From positions 20,373 through 84,372 of IMG/VR virus record IMGVR_UViG_3300012984_000568: DNA of 64,000 nt. One strand, written 5' to 3'. The translations under genes and the position numbers were made by a program. This document shows positions 7,834 to 14,847 of the stretch, one piece after another; position 1 is the stretch's first letter, and the number at the start of each line of letters is the position of its first letter. The notes beneath the pieces are model-generated. The model saw only the letters and a list, made by a program, of their open reading frames with translations. It ran no database searches and was not told the origin of the DNA. The stretch is from a virus.

Positions 7834-8123
7834 CTGACTCCGATCGTCCCATTCTCCAACCGTACGATCTCGTGCGCGCCACGTTCGCGCCGAAGCGCAT
7901 CGACGACCTGAAGCCCGAAGCGGCATGGTGGGTAGGAAAAACCGCGAGCTGGCGCGTTGCGTGGCTCATAACGCCTGAGGATGGCGGCCCATACGTGGGT
8001 CAATGGGCGATGACGCTCAGTCGCGAATCGGACGCCGAGACCGGGCCGCACAACGCAGTTGGGTGGGTTCCGTCGGGTGACTTGGAGGATGTCGAGCTGT
8101 TGCGGAGAATAGTCGATGGCTGA
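7830..8123 (+). CDS. Hypothetical protein (97 aa)
   Basis: GTG of a GTGA overlap; longer upstream starts lie in the preceding gene. Trp-rich, beta-like composition (AAWWVGKTASWRVAWLITP, VGQWAMTLSR) suggests a small barrel. Overlaps the next start by 8 bases. Function unknown. Confidence 0.55.
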   Translation: MTDSDRPILQPYDLVRATFAPKRIDDLKPEAAWWVGKTASWRVAWLITPEDGGPYVGQWAMTLSRESDAETGPHNAVGWVPSGDLEDVELLRRIVDG

Positions 8124-8361
8124 CCCCGACCGCCCCATGGTTTCGCCCCCGCTCCCAGCTGGAGGCAAGCCCTGTCCCGACTGCGAGAGACCTTGGAGCG
8201 GTTCCGGCGTGCGCCACTGCCAGCGCGCGGCGCCGGGGAGCAAGTGCGTGGTCGAGGGATGCAATAGCCGGCCGCTCACCGAATGCATTGGTGCGGACGG
8301 GCAGCGGCTTGCGGTGATTTGCGCGAAGGGCGGCGCGCACCGGTGGAGAAAGCCAGCGTGA
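8116..8361 (+). CDS. Zinc-ribbon protein (81 aa)
   Basis: Pairs of cysteines CPDC, and CVVEGC...C with a His, in the spacing of a small treble-clef or ribbon. The PCPDCERPWSG segment parallels RCPDCDRPLSG of the product at 3869-4333, which points to duplication within this arm. Ends in a GTGA overlap with the next gene. Confidence 0.55.
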   Translation: MADPDRPMVSPPLPAGGKPCPDCERPWSGSGVRHCQRAAPGSKCVVEGCNSRPLTECIGADGQRLAVICAKGGAHRWRKPA

Positions 8362-8615
8362 CAACAACGGAAGAGACAGCGCTGGAAGTTCTGAAGCTCC
8401 GTCGAGAATTGGAGGACCAGCAGCGCTCCTTTTCGGCTCAGAGCCAGCTGCTCTGCTCGGTCGTAGAGGCAGCCCGGTCGGTCGAGGCGTTATTCTCGAC
8501 CAACCACTGCGAAGAGTTAGAGAGCCTACGCGCAGAGCTTCACGCGCTAGATACAGCTCCCAGCCAGTGGGAGCCCGAGCCCCAGCATGGCTGGCGCCCA
8601 CCGGAGGATGGCTAG
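8358..8615 (+). CDS. Coiled-coil hypothetical protein (85 aa)
   Basis: GTG of a GTGA overlap. A first helix (EETALEVLKLRRELEDQQRS) is heptad-like, then a second helical stretch and a Pro/Trp-rich tail (WEPEPQHGWRPPEDG). No recognised domain. Confidence 0.5.
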   Translation: MTTTEETALEVLKLRRELEDQQRSFSAQSQLLCSVVEAARSVEALFSTNHCEELESLRAELHALDTAPSQWEPEPQHGWRPPEDG

Positions 8616-8889
8616 GAGCATGAGCGAACAGACCCACTATCGAAAGCTCGTGCAGGCCAAGGACGTGCCCGACCTGCCGCTGCTCTACGCGATCAAGCGC
8701 TGCGAGCCGCATTGGGCGCTCATCTGGGATTTGGCGGAGCTCCCAGAAATGGCCACGTTCCCGTTCAAAGTGGTGCGCGCCAAGCTTCAGCAGATGATCA
8801 ACAGCGGGCTCATCTCGGGCTGCTGCTGCGGATGCCGCGGCGGGTTCGAACTCAAGCCTGCAGGCGTCGAGCGACTAGGAGCGAACTAA
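8608..8889 (+). CDS. Winged-helix-like DNA-binding protein (~93 aa)
   Basis: Either ATG 8608 or ATG 8620 could start it; 8620 has AGGAG nearby and CCGGAGG further up. Residues ~20-85 read as a winged helix: LLYAIKRCEP, then FKVVRAKLQQMINSGLI (recognition-helix position) and SGCCCGCRGGFELKPAGVERL as the wing. The CCCGCRGGFEL stretch is typical of small phage wHTH proteins. It may regulate one of the convergent operons. TAATG joins it to the next gene. Confidence 0.55.
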   Translation: MARSMSEQTHYRKLVQAKDVPDLPLLYAIKRCEPHWALIWDLAELPEMATFPFKVVRAKLQQMINSGLISGCCCGCRGGFELKPAGVERLGAN

Positions 8890-9230
8890 TGCTAACGATC
8901 ACGTCCTACCCATGGGCAAACATTCGCGTCACTGGCGAGCCGTCGCTGGATGTCATGTCGCGGCCGGCTCGTTCACCGTTGCCAGCCGGCCCAGCACCGA
9001 CGGAGGTGCTCTTCTCGCTGTACTACTCCGGCTCTGACAAGAGCGTGCTGGCGCTGATTCAGGACGCCATTGGGTCAACCGCAGACTCGCCGAGCCCGCG
9101 CACGCCAACCATCGAGGAATGCACCTCGCTACTCGAGCGGTTGCACGCGCTACATCCAGAGGCAACGTTCCGCGCGATTGGGCCTGGTTACAAGCTCGCG
9201 ATTAATCGCACGGGCTGGCTTGACGCCTAG
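8889..9230 (+). CDS. Hypothetical protein (113 aa), last gene of the rightward operon
   Basis: ATG at 8889 overlaps the preceding TAA. Contains a Pro/Ser-rich linker in the middle and helical ends (ECTSLLERLHALHPEATFRAIG). Its TAG lies in a CTAG shared with the stop of the convergent minus-strand gene, so the two operons meet base to base. Function unknown. Confidence 0.5.
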   Translation: MLTITSYPWANIRVTGEPSLDVMSRPARSPLPAGPAPTEVLFSLYYSGSDKSVLALIQDAIGSTADSPSPRTPTIEECTSLLERLHALHPEATFRAIGPGYKLAINRTGWLDA

Positions 9231-9481
9231 CCGCGCGTCTCGACCATTCCAACGCCGCGATCATCAAACGGCGCTCTGCAGCACGCGACGACGTGCATCA
9301 TCGACGGCGATGTGTGGCAAGAGCATGTGCACCGCTCATGAGCCGGAGCAGGGACGTCCGGCAGCTGCTCGACCGATGCCTTGATTCCGCAATCCGCTAG
9401 CACGGACGCGAAAGCGTTCACCAGTTCGGGAGGCACACCGGAACCATGCGCGATCGTCGCTCCCTTTGATTGCTCGCTCAT
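9227..9481 (-). CDS. Cys-rich hypothetical protein (84 aa)
   Basis: Minus-strand gene beyond the likely terminator of the lysis operon, so it probably has its own promoter in 9482-9567. The middle carries a dense cysteine/histidine group (HERCTCSCH ... CC) that could bind metal. N-terminal helix PELVNAFASVLADCG. The stop overlaps that of the convergent rightward gene. Family not recognised. Confidence 0.5.
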   Translation of the reverse strand: MSEQSKGATIAHGSGVPPELVNAFASVLADCGIKASVEQLPDVPAPAHERCTCSCHTSPSMMHVVACCRAPFDDRGVGMVETRG

Positions 9482-9507
9482 GAGCGTAATGATGCCACAA
9501 ACGAGCT

Positions 9508-9540
9508 AACGCCCGCCAACCTTTGCGGCTGACGGGCGTT
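9508..9540 (-). terminator. Hairpin terminator after the leftward operon
   Basis: Perfect 8-bp inverted repeat AACGCCCG / CGGGCGTT with a 17-base loop, 27 bases past the last lysis-region gene in the direction of transcription. On the minus strand it is followed by only a short T-rich stretch (TTAGCTCGTTTG), so efficiency is uncertain. It could also act on the plus strand. Confidence 0.5.
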
Positions 9541-9567
9541 TCGGGTGGAGCTCGAAATGGCTCGGGG

Positions 9568-9828
9568 CTAAGTTTTGCTTCCGCGCGCGGCGTACTGTCT
9601 TGCGAGTCTCAGCACGTAGTCCCGGTCTGCCTGTTGGTCTATCGCGCGGAACGACTGACAGAGCTGATCGAGCTCGAGTTCCAGCCGCGTCGTCGCCGCG
9701 TCCGGCTTGGTTGGCTCATCATCAGGGATGCTCTCGAGTGGCGGTCGCTCCCCGTCGAGCAGCTGCGCCAGGGTGACGGTCTGAGAGACCTGGCGCCGGC
9801 GAGGTGGCAGCGGCGGCGGCTTGTTCAC
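9568..9828 (-). CDS. Hypothetical protein (86 aa), end of the lysis-region operon
   Basis: GTG start overlapping the stop of the upstream gene (GTGA). Pro-rich N-terminus, then a helical C-terminal half (RLELELDQLCQSFRAIDQQADRDYVLRLARQYAARG). No membrane segment. Possibly a partner of the membrane proteins encoded just before it; function unknown. Confidence 0.5.
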   Translation of the reverse strand: MNKPPPLPPRRRQVSQTVTLAQLLDGERPPLESIPDDEPTKPDAATTRLELELDQLCQSFRAIDQQADRDYVLRLARQYAARGSKT

Positions 9829-10511
9829 GGCAGCGGGGGCGGGGGCGTTTTCACCTCGAGGATGATGCCGCCAGTGACGCGAGCCTTAGCGCGCGGCGCC
9901 GAGAACTCGACCGTTGTGCTCGGCAAGGCGTTGGGCTGCTTTGGAATGGCGACGCCGAACCGCGCCCAGATTTGGCGGTTGTAGTCGTCATAGTCGCGCG
10001 CCCACGCACGGCACTTGGTGGCGCCCAGCGCGGCAGCATCCACGGCTTCGGGGAGGGGCTTGGTGACCGTCTCTTGCGCCTGCACCTTGGCTTCGGTGTT
10101 GTCCTGCTTCTGGCGAATTTGACCGGCGTAGAGCTCGGCGAGCACGGTCACGGCGCCGAGAAACGCGGTCACCGCGGCGAGGAACTTGAAGACCGCGCTC
10201 TTCCACTGTCCGCGGCTTGGTGGTCGCTCGCTCGACGTTCCGCGCGCGCGGAGTTCGGCGAGCTCGTCCCGCTGCGCCGGAGGCCCCATGCCGACCAGGG
10301 TTGGCTCGTGCTCCGCCGGCTCGAGCAGCGGCTGGCTCCCCACACGCGTGCGCGGCATCGCGAGCGCGCGTGGCGGATCCATCCGCATCGCCGGCGGCGG
10401 CTCTGTGGGGGCTGCGTGCGCGTCCGGGATTGGGGTGTGCGGCGCGTTTGAGACGTTGGGCTCTGCCACGGAGCGCGGCAAGCCGTCGGGGCGTGGCGGA
10501 GGGCGAGGCAT
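9825..10511 (-). CDS. Membrane protein with Pro-rich N-terminus, spanin-like topology
   Basis: Residues 1-100 are Pro/Ala/Arg-rich and probably cytoplasmic; ~106-126 form one transmembrane segment (FKFLAAVTAFLGAVTVLAEL), followed by ~100 residues with a helical stretch (RQKQDNTEAKVQAQETV). This topology, in a lysis region three bases after another TM protein, would suit an inner-membrane spanin or accessory lysis protein, though the N-terminal domain is too long for a classic Rz. Unassigned. Confidence 0.45.
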   Translation of the reverse strand: MPRPPPRPDGLPRSVAEPNVSNAPHTPIPDAHAAPTEPPPAMRMDPPRALAMPRTRVGSQPLLEPAEHEPTLVGMGPPAQRDELAELRARGTSSERPPSRGQWKSAVFKFLAAVTAFLGAVTVLAELYAGQIRQKQDNTEAKVQAQETVTKPLPEAVDAAALGATKCRAWARDYDDYNRQIWARFGVAIPKQPNALPSTTVEFSAPRAKARVTGGIILEVKTPPPPLP

Positions 10512-10514
10512 TGG

Positions 10515-10964
10515 TCAACGGAAGGTGCGAATTAGGGCGAGCACGGCGATGGCGCCAATGACGAGCAGAGCGACGTACGGCACCCACCGGCGCTCGAGGT
10601 CATACGCTCGTTGTCTTCGGTCGATCGCTTTTACGAGCTCGTTGGTCTCGATCGAGAGCTGCGCCGCCTTTCGGCTGCTCTTTTTGATGATCGTGAGGTC
10701 TTCGCCGCGCTTGCGGTCCGATTCTTCTAGCTTGGTGAGCCGCTCCATCACGCGAATTTCAAAAGGCCTCTCGGCTGGGGTGAGTTCGTCGTGGTCGGTG
10801 TCGCGGATCTCGTGATCGGCTTGCCCCAGGTTCGACAGCGGGCGCAGGCGCGTGACGCCGGCTACCGCTTCAGCGATTTGGAGCTTTGGGCGAGAGTCGA
10901 ACGACTCCATCGGTGTGATCGCGCGATCGGCGTCGTCGAACTTGGGGGGCAACTCGCTTGCCAT
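10515..10964 (-). CDS. Coiled-coil protein with C-terminal membrane anchor
   Basis: Start ATG 10964, overlapping the muramidase stop (TGATG). Residues ~75-115 form a coiled coil (RVMERLTKLEESDRKRGED...), and the C-terminus has one transmembrane segment (VPYVALLVIGAIAVLALI) ending IRTFR. Likely membrane-associated lysis accessory or holin-like protein, by neighbourhood. The tail-anchor layout resembles XhlA-type proteins, but the family cannot be confirmed by eye. Confidence 0.5.
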   Translation of the reverse strand: MASELPPKFDDADRAITPMESFDSRPKLQIAEAVAGVTRLRPLSNLGQADHEIRDTDHDELTPAERPFEIRVMERLTKLEESDRKRGEDLTIIKKSSRKAAQLSIETNELVKAIDRRQRAYDLERRWVPYVALLVIGAIAVLALIRTFR

Positions 10965-11761
10965 CAGGAGTTTTTCTCCGCGTTCAGATCGAGGCCAGCG
11001 GCAAGGTCGGTGGTGAGCTTGTCCCAACCGGCAGCGTTGTACGCTTCTTGCTCGGCAAGGCGCTGCGCGAGCAACTCTTCGCGCGTCACCGGCGCTGGGA
11101 TCTCGTGCGGCGGCACCGCATCGCTAGGGTTCGTCTTGGCCAGCGGCAGCGGCCCGTCCGCGACGTTCTGATCGAGCAGCATCGGCTTGATCGCCCCACC
11201 GGGGCCGCCTGGATTGTACGGACCGACCGTGCGCTGCCAGATCGCGAACGGCCTGTCTCCTGGCGTCGCTGGCTTCGCTGCGTGCGTGTAGTGAGCGACC
11301 CAAAGCGGGCGAGCGAGAACCCACGCCGGCTTGCCGAGGCGGCCGAAGTCGCGCTGCGTGATGTAGATCATCACCTCGCCGAACTCGCTCAGCAGCCCAT
11401 CGCAAAACTGGCTTAGCTTCGGCTCCCACGACGGCTCGAGCTTCGCGGTCAGGTCGTCTTCGACGTCGATCGCCGGCGCGATGTCGCCCGCTCCGATTCC
11501 GCAGGTGATGGCCTGCGCGCAGAATGCGTCGAGCTGCTCGGTGACGCCCTGGGTTGACCGAAAAAAATGATAGAGCCCGACCTGGAGCCGGGCCGCCCGC
11601 GCGTTCTTGATGTGGGCCTGAGCGCTAGCGTCCTTCGATGAGCCGTAGGTTGCGCGCACGATTGCGAACTTGCTGGCCTGCGCGATGGTTGACCAGGAAA
11701 CGCCTGCGGGGGCGCTAGTGTTTTGGAAATGCGAAACGTCGACGCCGTAGATGCGGGGCAT
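10964..11761 (-). CDS. Endolysin: glycoside hydrolase family 25 muramidase
   Basis: 265 residues from the ATG of a TGATG overlap. The N-terminal YGVDVSHFQ (catalytic-region Asp8) and APAIDVEDD (DxE at 99-101) are the GH25 lysozyme hallmarks, with KFAIVRATYG and GLYHFFR as the usual core strands and WQR near the end of the domain. It should cleave the beta-1,4 bond of peptidoglycan glycan. Residues ~215-265 are a helical tail with no recognised wall-binding motif. There is no signal peptide, so export relies on a holin. Central gene of the lysis region. Confidence 0.9.
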   Translation of the reverse strand: MPRIYGVDVSHFQNTSAPAGVSWSTIAQASKFAIVRATYGSSKDASAQAHIKNARAARLQVGLYHFFRSTQGVTEQLDAFCAQAITCGIGAGDIAPAIDVEDDLTAKLEPSWEPKLSQFCDGLLSEFGEVMIYITQRDFGRLGKPAWVLARPLWVAHYTHAAKPATPGDRPFAIWQRTVGPYNPGGPGGAIKPMLLDQNVADGPLPLAKTNPSDAVPPHEIPAPVTREELLAQRLAEQEAYNAAGWDKLTTDLAAGLDLNAEKNS

Positions 11762-12063
11762 CACAGGTTTTCCCCACCAGGAACGAGCACGATGCCTTTG
11801 GCCGCACACTCGTCGGTAAGTCGGACCACTTCCGCGCCATTATTCGCGCCGTGGCGTTGAGCCTCGACGAGCGCGTTGTATTCGCGATGCAACCGGCGCG
11901 ACTCCTCGCCCATGCCGTCAGGGTAGTGAGACACGGCGGGCTGGGGAGGCGACCAGCCACTCAATTCTGCCGCAAGCGCATCGGCGAAGCGCTTGCGCTG
12001 ACCGGCAGGCGAATCTGGCACCCAACTTGCGGCCCAATCAATCAACGATTCACGCGTTAGCAT
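11761..12063 (-). CDS. Hypothetical protein (100 aa) before the endolysin
   Basis: Start chosen at ATG 12063, preceded by AGAGGGACGAG; upstream codons run into the inverted repeat at 12085-12107. Soluble, helical (TRESLIDWAASWV, RRLHREYNALVEAQR). It is coupled to the muramidase by TGATG. Function unknown. Confidence 0.55.
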   Translation of the reverse strand: MLTRESLIDWAASWVPDSPAGQRKRFADALAAELSGWSPPQPAVSHYPDGMGEESRRLHREYNALVEAQRHGANNGAEVVRLTDECAAKGIVLVPGGENL

Positions 12064-12084
12064 CTTATTCTCGTCCCTCTCTCG

Positions 12085-12107
12085 AACGTCGCCCGCTCTG
12101 CGCGGCA
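12085..12107. repeat. Left arm of a perfect 23-bp inverted repeat
   Basis: The 23 bases beginning AACGTCGCCCG and ending TGCGCGGCA are an exact reverse complement of 12442-12464. Together they flank the single gene 12160-12414. No transposase is present. They could be the ends of a small mobile cassette, an invertible-segment border, or a long-range RNA stem. Confidence 0.8.
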
Positions 12108-12159
12108 TCGAAGTCACGGCCGTTGGCGCCTCATCGGTACCGACCGCGGCTCTCAGGAA

Positions 12160-12414
12160 TCAGACCTCGTCAGCCCAGCGCCAGCACCAGGCGCCCGCGG
12201 GATTCGAGCTCTTATGCACCACCGAAGTGAAGCGCTCGAGCTGTTGTCCATACGGGTCCGTTTTGGACTCGTCTCCCGACACGATCACGAGGTTGCACCC
12301 CGGAATCGTTCCGCCGCCGCAACCTGGCCAGACCTTGGTGACAAGGGCCGGATGGGCCTCACGGTGCGCGTCAATGTAGACGATGCTGTCGCCGATCTTG
12401 AGTTCTCGTTCCAT
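12160..12414 (-). CDS. Hypothetical protein (84 aa) inside a 23-bp inverted repeat pair
   Basis: ATG at 12414; uncoupled from its neighbours, unlike the rest of the region. Beta-rich with a KIGDSIVYID opening and a VTKVWPGCGGGTIPGCNLVIVSGDE core, suggestive of a small SH3-like barrel. It is enclosed by the inverted repeats at 12085-12107 and 12442-12464, consistent with a later insertion (a moron). Function unknown. Confidence 0.55.
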   Translation of the reverse strand: MERELKIGDSIVYIDAHREAHPALVTKVWPGCGGGTIPGCNLVIVSGDESKTDPYGQQLERFTSVVHKSSNPAGAWCWRWADEV

Positions 12415-12441
12415 TTCGATGCTCGCTTTCCGCGGCTGCTT

Positions 12442-12464
12442 TGCCGCGCAGAGCGGGCGACGTT
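12442..12464. repeat. Right arm of a perfect 23-bp inverted repeat
   Basis: Exact reverse complement of 12085-12107, immediately followed on the plus strand by a run of T (12463-12470). The surrounding 12415-12574 stretch holds no gene. It also contains a short local hairpin CGCGGC/GCCGCG at 12431-12448. Confidence 0.8.
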
Positions 12465-12574
12465 TTTTTTCGCAACTGGGCGCGCGAGCGCCCGAACAGT
12501 TCCCGCCACGGCGCGCCAGCCGACCCGCACGCTGAACCGACCAGCGTCAGGGAACCGGCGGCGCCGTAGGCTGC

Positions 12575-12712
12575 TTATCCGCTCACGAAATCTCTAAACA
12601 TCTGCCGTGCCACACCGAGCGCGCCCTTGCTGAAGTAGTAGCCACACACACCGAGAGCGACGACGATTGCCGCCGCCTCGCAGGTGCGGACGAAGGCCTT
12701 GCTCGAGCGCAT
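12575..12712 (-). CDS. Small membrane protein (45 aa), possible holin
   Basis: ATG at 12712 overlaps the stop of the HExxE-protein gene (TGATG); TAA at 12575-12577. Basic N-terminus MRSSKAFVRTCE, one hydrophobic segment (AAAIVVALGVCGYYF), then a basic amphipathic C-terminus. Size and position allow a pinholin-like role, but one-TM proteins of this kind cannot be assigned from sequence. Confidence 0.45.
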   Translation of the reverse strand: MRSSKAFVRTCEAAAIVVALGVCGYYFSKGALGVARQMFRDFVSG

Positions 12713-13407
12713 CACGCAATGACGCTGGCTCGGCGCATCGACTGCGGAATGCCGCGGCGCGCGAGGCGACTGCCGTTCGTCTTCTTGGGCTCAGCCGCAA
12801 AGCGCTGCTGCCAGCCCTTGCTCACGGCATGGAGGTCCAAATAGGCGAGGTAACCTCCAGTCAGGATTTGCAGCGGCTTGGTGACGGCGCCCGTGTAGCT
12901 CAGTGGTCCCGTCACGGGGACCGAGGGCATCCAGAACTTCGGCAGCACGAAGTCCGACACGTACACGCCGTCGATCGGGTACGCGAACGAGTCGTCCTCG
13001 CACGCGTCGCAGACCTCCGTCGCGTAGAGCTTTTGCCCCGACTCGTCGAGCAAGCAGGCGTTGATTTCGGGATCGGCCAGGAGCTCGAGCAGCTCGTGGC
13101 TGAACGTCACCGTCCAGTTTCCGCCGTTCTTGCGCGTGGTCTCGGCGAAGCAGTACCCGATCGGCGTGCCCGCCTTCGTGGTCTCGTGATAGCCAAGCGA
13201 CCCGGCGACGTCGGCGTTGTCGACCACGATCAGCTGCCAATCGTAGGCGCTCATCGGGGTGTCCTTCGCCGAGAAATGGCATTGCGCTTGGATGCCATAG
13301 GCCTTGCCGAAGTGGTGCTCGACCTGCTTGTTGCAGGCGTCGATCACGCGCTTCACGTCGGTGTCCGCAACCACGGTGGAGTGGTTTTTGACCTGTACCG
13401 CGATCAT
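12712..13407 (-). CDS. HExxE-motif protein in the lysis region, putative metallohydrolase
   Basis: 231 residues from ATG 13407, which overlaps the preceding gene. The segment WTVTFSHELLELLADPEIN (residues ~98-116) gives His104-Glu105-x-x-Glu108 followed by Asp112. That helical HExxE(x)nD pattern recalls zinc-dependent peptidases but lacks the HExxH second histidine; H73 or a later residue might complete the site. Cys-rich segment VCDACEDD follows. No signal peptide. Sitting among lysis genes, it could aid wall degradation, but a structural or other role is equally possible. Confidence 0.5.
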   Translation of the reverse strand: MIAVQVKNHSTVVADTDVKRVIDACNKQVEHHFGKAYGIQAQCHFSAKDTPMSAYDWQLIVVDNADVAGSLGYHETTKAGTPIGYCFAETTRKNGGNWTVTFSHELLELLADPEINACLLDESGQKLYATEVCDACEDDSFAYPIDGVYVSDFVLPKFWMPSVPVTGPLSYTGAVTKPLQILTGGYLAYLDLHAVSKGWQQRFAAEPKKTNGSRLARRGIPQSMRRASVIA

Positions 13408-13724
13408 TTGCTCGCCTCCGTGCACCGGCTGTTCGCCAAACAATTCTTCGCGCCAGACAGGCACTTGACCTGCGCGGCGGTTAGCGTTTTGCACCACGCA
13501 TCCGGATCGGCCGCCTCGAAGCCGCAGCCGAGGCGCTTGGTGTTTTCGATCGCGTTGGCGCAGCTCGAGCCACCCGCCGCGGCGAACACCGTGCCGTCGA
13601 CTGACGGGTCATCTGCTGGCCAGCTGGGATCGGGGGTAGTCGGGTCCTTCGAGAGCGAACCGACGTTGCAGGAATTGCACGCGAGCGCGAGGGCTCCAAC
13701 CAGGAGCAAGGCGAGCCGGTTCAT
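13404..13724 (-). CDS. Cys-rich lipoprotein (106 aa), possible o-spanin-like
   Basis: ATG 13724 is the ATGA overlap with the upstream gene. N-terminus MNRLALLLVGALALAC is a short signal peptide with lipobox (LALA-C16). The mature part is Pro/Asp-rich, then has six spaced Cys, consistent with a disulfide-bonded periplasmic domain. A lipoprotein in a lysis cassette suggests an outer-membrane spanin subunit, although the mature part is larger and more Cys-rich than typical Rz1. Confidence 0.6.
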   Translation of the reverse strand: MNRLALLLVGALALACNSCNVGSLSKDPTTPDPSWPADDPSVDGTVFAAAGGSSCANAIENTKRLGCGFEAADPDAWCKTLTAAQVKCLSGAKNCLANSRCTEASK

Positions 13725-14368
13725 TTGTACGCCGCCTCGATCTTGGCCAAGAAAGCCTTGCCGCGCGCGACTCCGATACCCTCGTCCGGGGTGATGCGTT
13801 CGCCCGGTTTCCGCGCTGCAATCCTCGCTGAGAGCTGCTCGACGACGGCTTTGACCGCGCACTCCACGAACGCGAGGCCTTCCGTCTTGCCGAGCGCCAG
13901 TAGGTCGTCTTCGTAGCTGCCGCCGCTCGACGTCAGAACCGACTCGACTTCGCTGAAGAGCGTATCGGGCGTCGGTGCGCACTCGCCAATCTTGGGCCAC
14001 ACCGAGCCGCCAGGGCCGAACAGGCTGCACCCGGGGAGACCGCAGGCGAGCATGAGCGTCAGAAGGAACATCGGCAACGGCGGGACGAACGGCTTCGCAG
14101 CCTTCAGCGGCGCGCTCGAGCGATTCGACGGCGCACCAGGGAGCAGCAATGCCGCCGAGACGATCACAGCCACCGCAAAGTCGGTCCACGTGGTTGCGCC
14201 CGTCAGCGTGGCCTGCAGTGACGCCACGAACGGCAGAATCGGCGGAAGCCACACCTGAACGACAGCGGGGAGCTTTCCCCAAAAGGGCTTGGTGGCGGAG
14301 AAAATGCGGGTGAATTGGGCGAAGAACGCGAGCGAGATCGCGACGACTTGGGCGACGGTGAAGTGCAT
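13721..14368 (-). CDS. Multi-pass membrane protein, holin candidate
   Basis: ATG 14368, first gene after the large stem-loop. Hydrophobic segments at ~1-22 (MHFTVAQVVAISLAFFAQF), ~37-55, ~63-80 (FAVAVIVSAALLLPG) and ~97-112 (MFLLTLMLACGLPGCS, which contains an internal lipobox-like LPGC). A soluble ~100-residue helical domain follows. The first three TM helices look like a class I holin; the internal signal-like sequence plus soluble tail may be a fused spanin or lipoprotein. It could be two ancestral genes joined. Confidence 0.5.
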   Translation of the reverse strand: MHFTVAQVVAISLAFFAQFTRIFSATKPFWGKLPAVVQVWLPPILPFVASLQATLTGATTWTDFAVAVIVSAALLLPGAPSNRSSAPLKAAKPFVPPLPMFLLTLMLACGLPGCSLFGPGGSVWPKIGECAPTPDTLFSEVESVLTSSGGSYEDDLLALGKTEGLAFVECAVKAVVEQLSARIAARKPGERITPDEGIGVARGKAFLAKIEAAYK

Positions 14369-14399
14369 GAGTTCCCTCTTTCGTTGTGTGAATCGCCGA

Positions 14400-14478
14400 G
14401 ACGCAGAAGACCGGCCTCAGTGCTCCGCCCAGTGGGAGGGTGGAACCAACCGGGCGGCAGAGGCCGTTCTTCTGCGTC
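14400..14478. other. Large stem-loop between fibre and lysis genes
   Basis: GACGCAGAAGACCGGCCTC (14400-14418) pairs with 14460-14478 over 19 bp with one mismatch; inside the loop CCGCCC/GGGCGG add a second stem. It lies in the only sizeable gap between the fibre and lysis genes (14369-14487) and has no T-tract on either side. Likely to act as an RNA structure (partial terminator, processing or stability site). It contains no gene. Confidence 0.7.
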
Positions 14479-14487
14479 TTGGTGGAG

Positions 14488-14847
14488 CTAGTTGTTGCCG
14501 ACGTAGAGTTCGAGCGTCTTGTCGCGGGTCGCGCCGTTGGATAGGAACCAACGGCTTCGGAGCAAGTAGCGCTTTGGATCGGGGCGCACGCCTGGCGTCA
14601 CGACCGGATTAGCGACACCACCGTCGACGCTGCACGTCGCCTTCCAAAACACGTCGAACGTCACCACGACGAGGCCGAGCGTGAACGCGGACGGAACCAC
14701 GGGAACATCCGCGTCATCAACCTCAGTGACCGTAACCGATGTGACCGTCACGCCCTCCGGAACGTCGCCGCCCCTGAACGTGATGGCGACGCGATCGTCC
14801 GGGTCTTTGACGCCTGGAAACCTGGGGAGTTTTGCGCTTGCGCTCAT
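14488..14847 (-). CDS. Beta-rich tail-associated protein (119 aa)
   Basis: ATG 14847 overlaps the fibre stop (ATGA). Pattern MSASAKLPRFPGVKDPDDRV followed by regular beta strands (GVTVTSVTVTEVDD, FTLGLVVVTFDVFWKA) and ending DKTLELYVGNN resembles small Ig-like accessory proteins encoded next to phage fibres. Probable virion or fibre-assembly protein. Confidence 0.5.
   Translation of the reverse strand: MSASAKLPRFPGVKDPDDRVAITFRGGDVPEGVTVTSVTVTEVDDADVPVVPSAFTLGLVVVTFDVFWKATCSVDGGVANPVVTPGVRPDPKRYLLRSRWFLSNGATRDKTLELYVGNN

Noticed and set aside
12667-13794. 375-codon plus-strand open frame
   Set aside because: Opposite the HExxE protein and the lipoprotein, both supported by motifs and overlaps.
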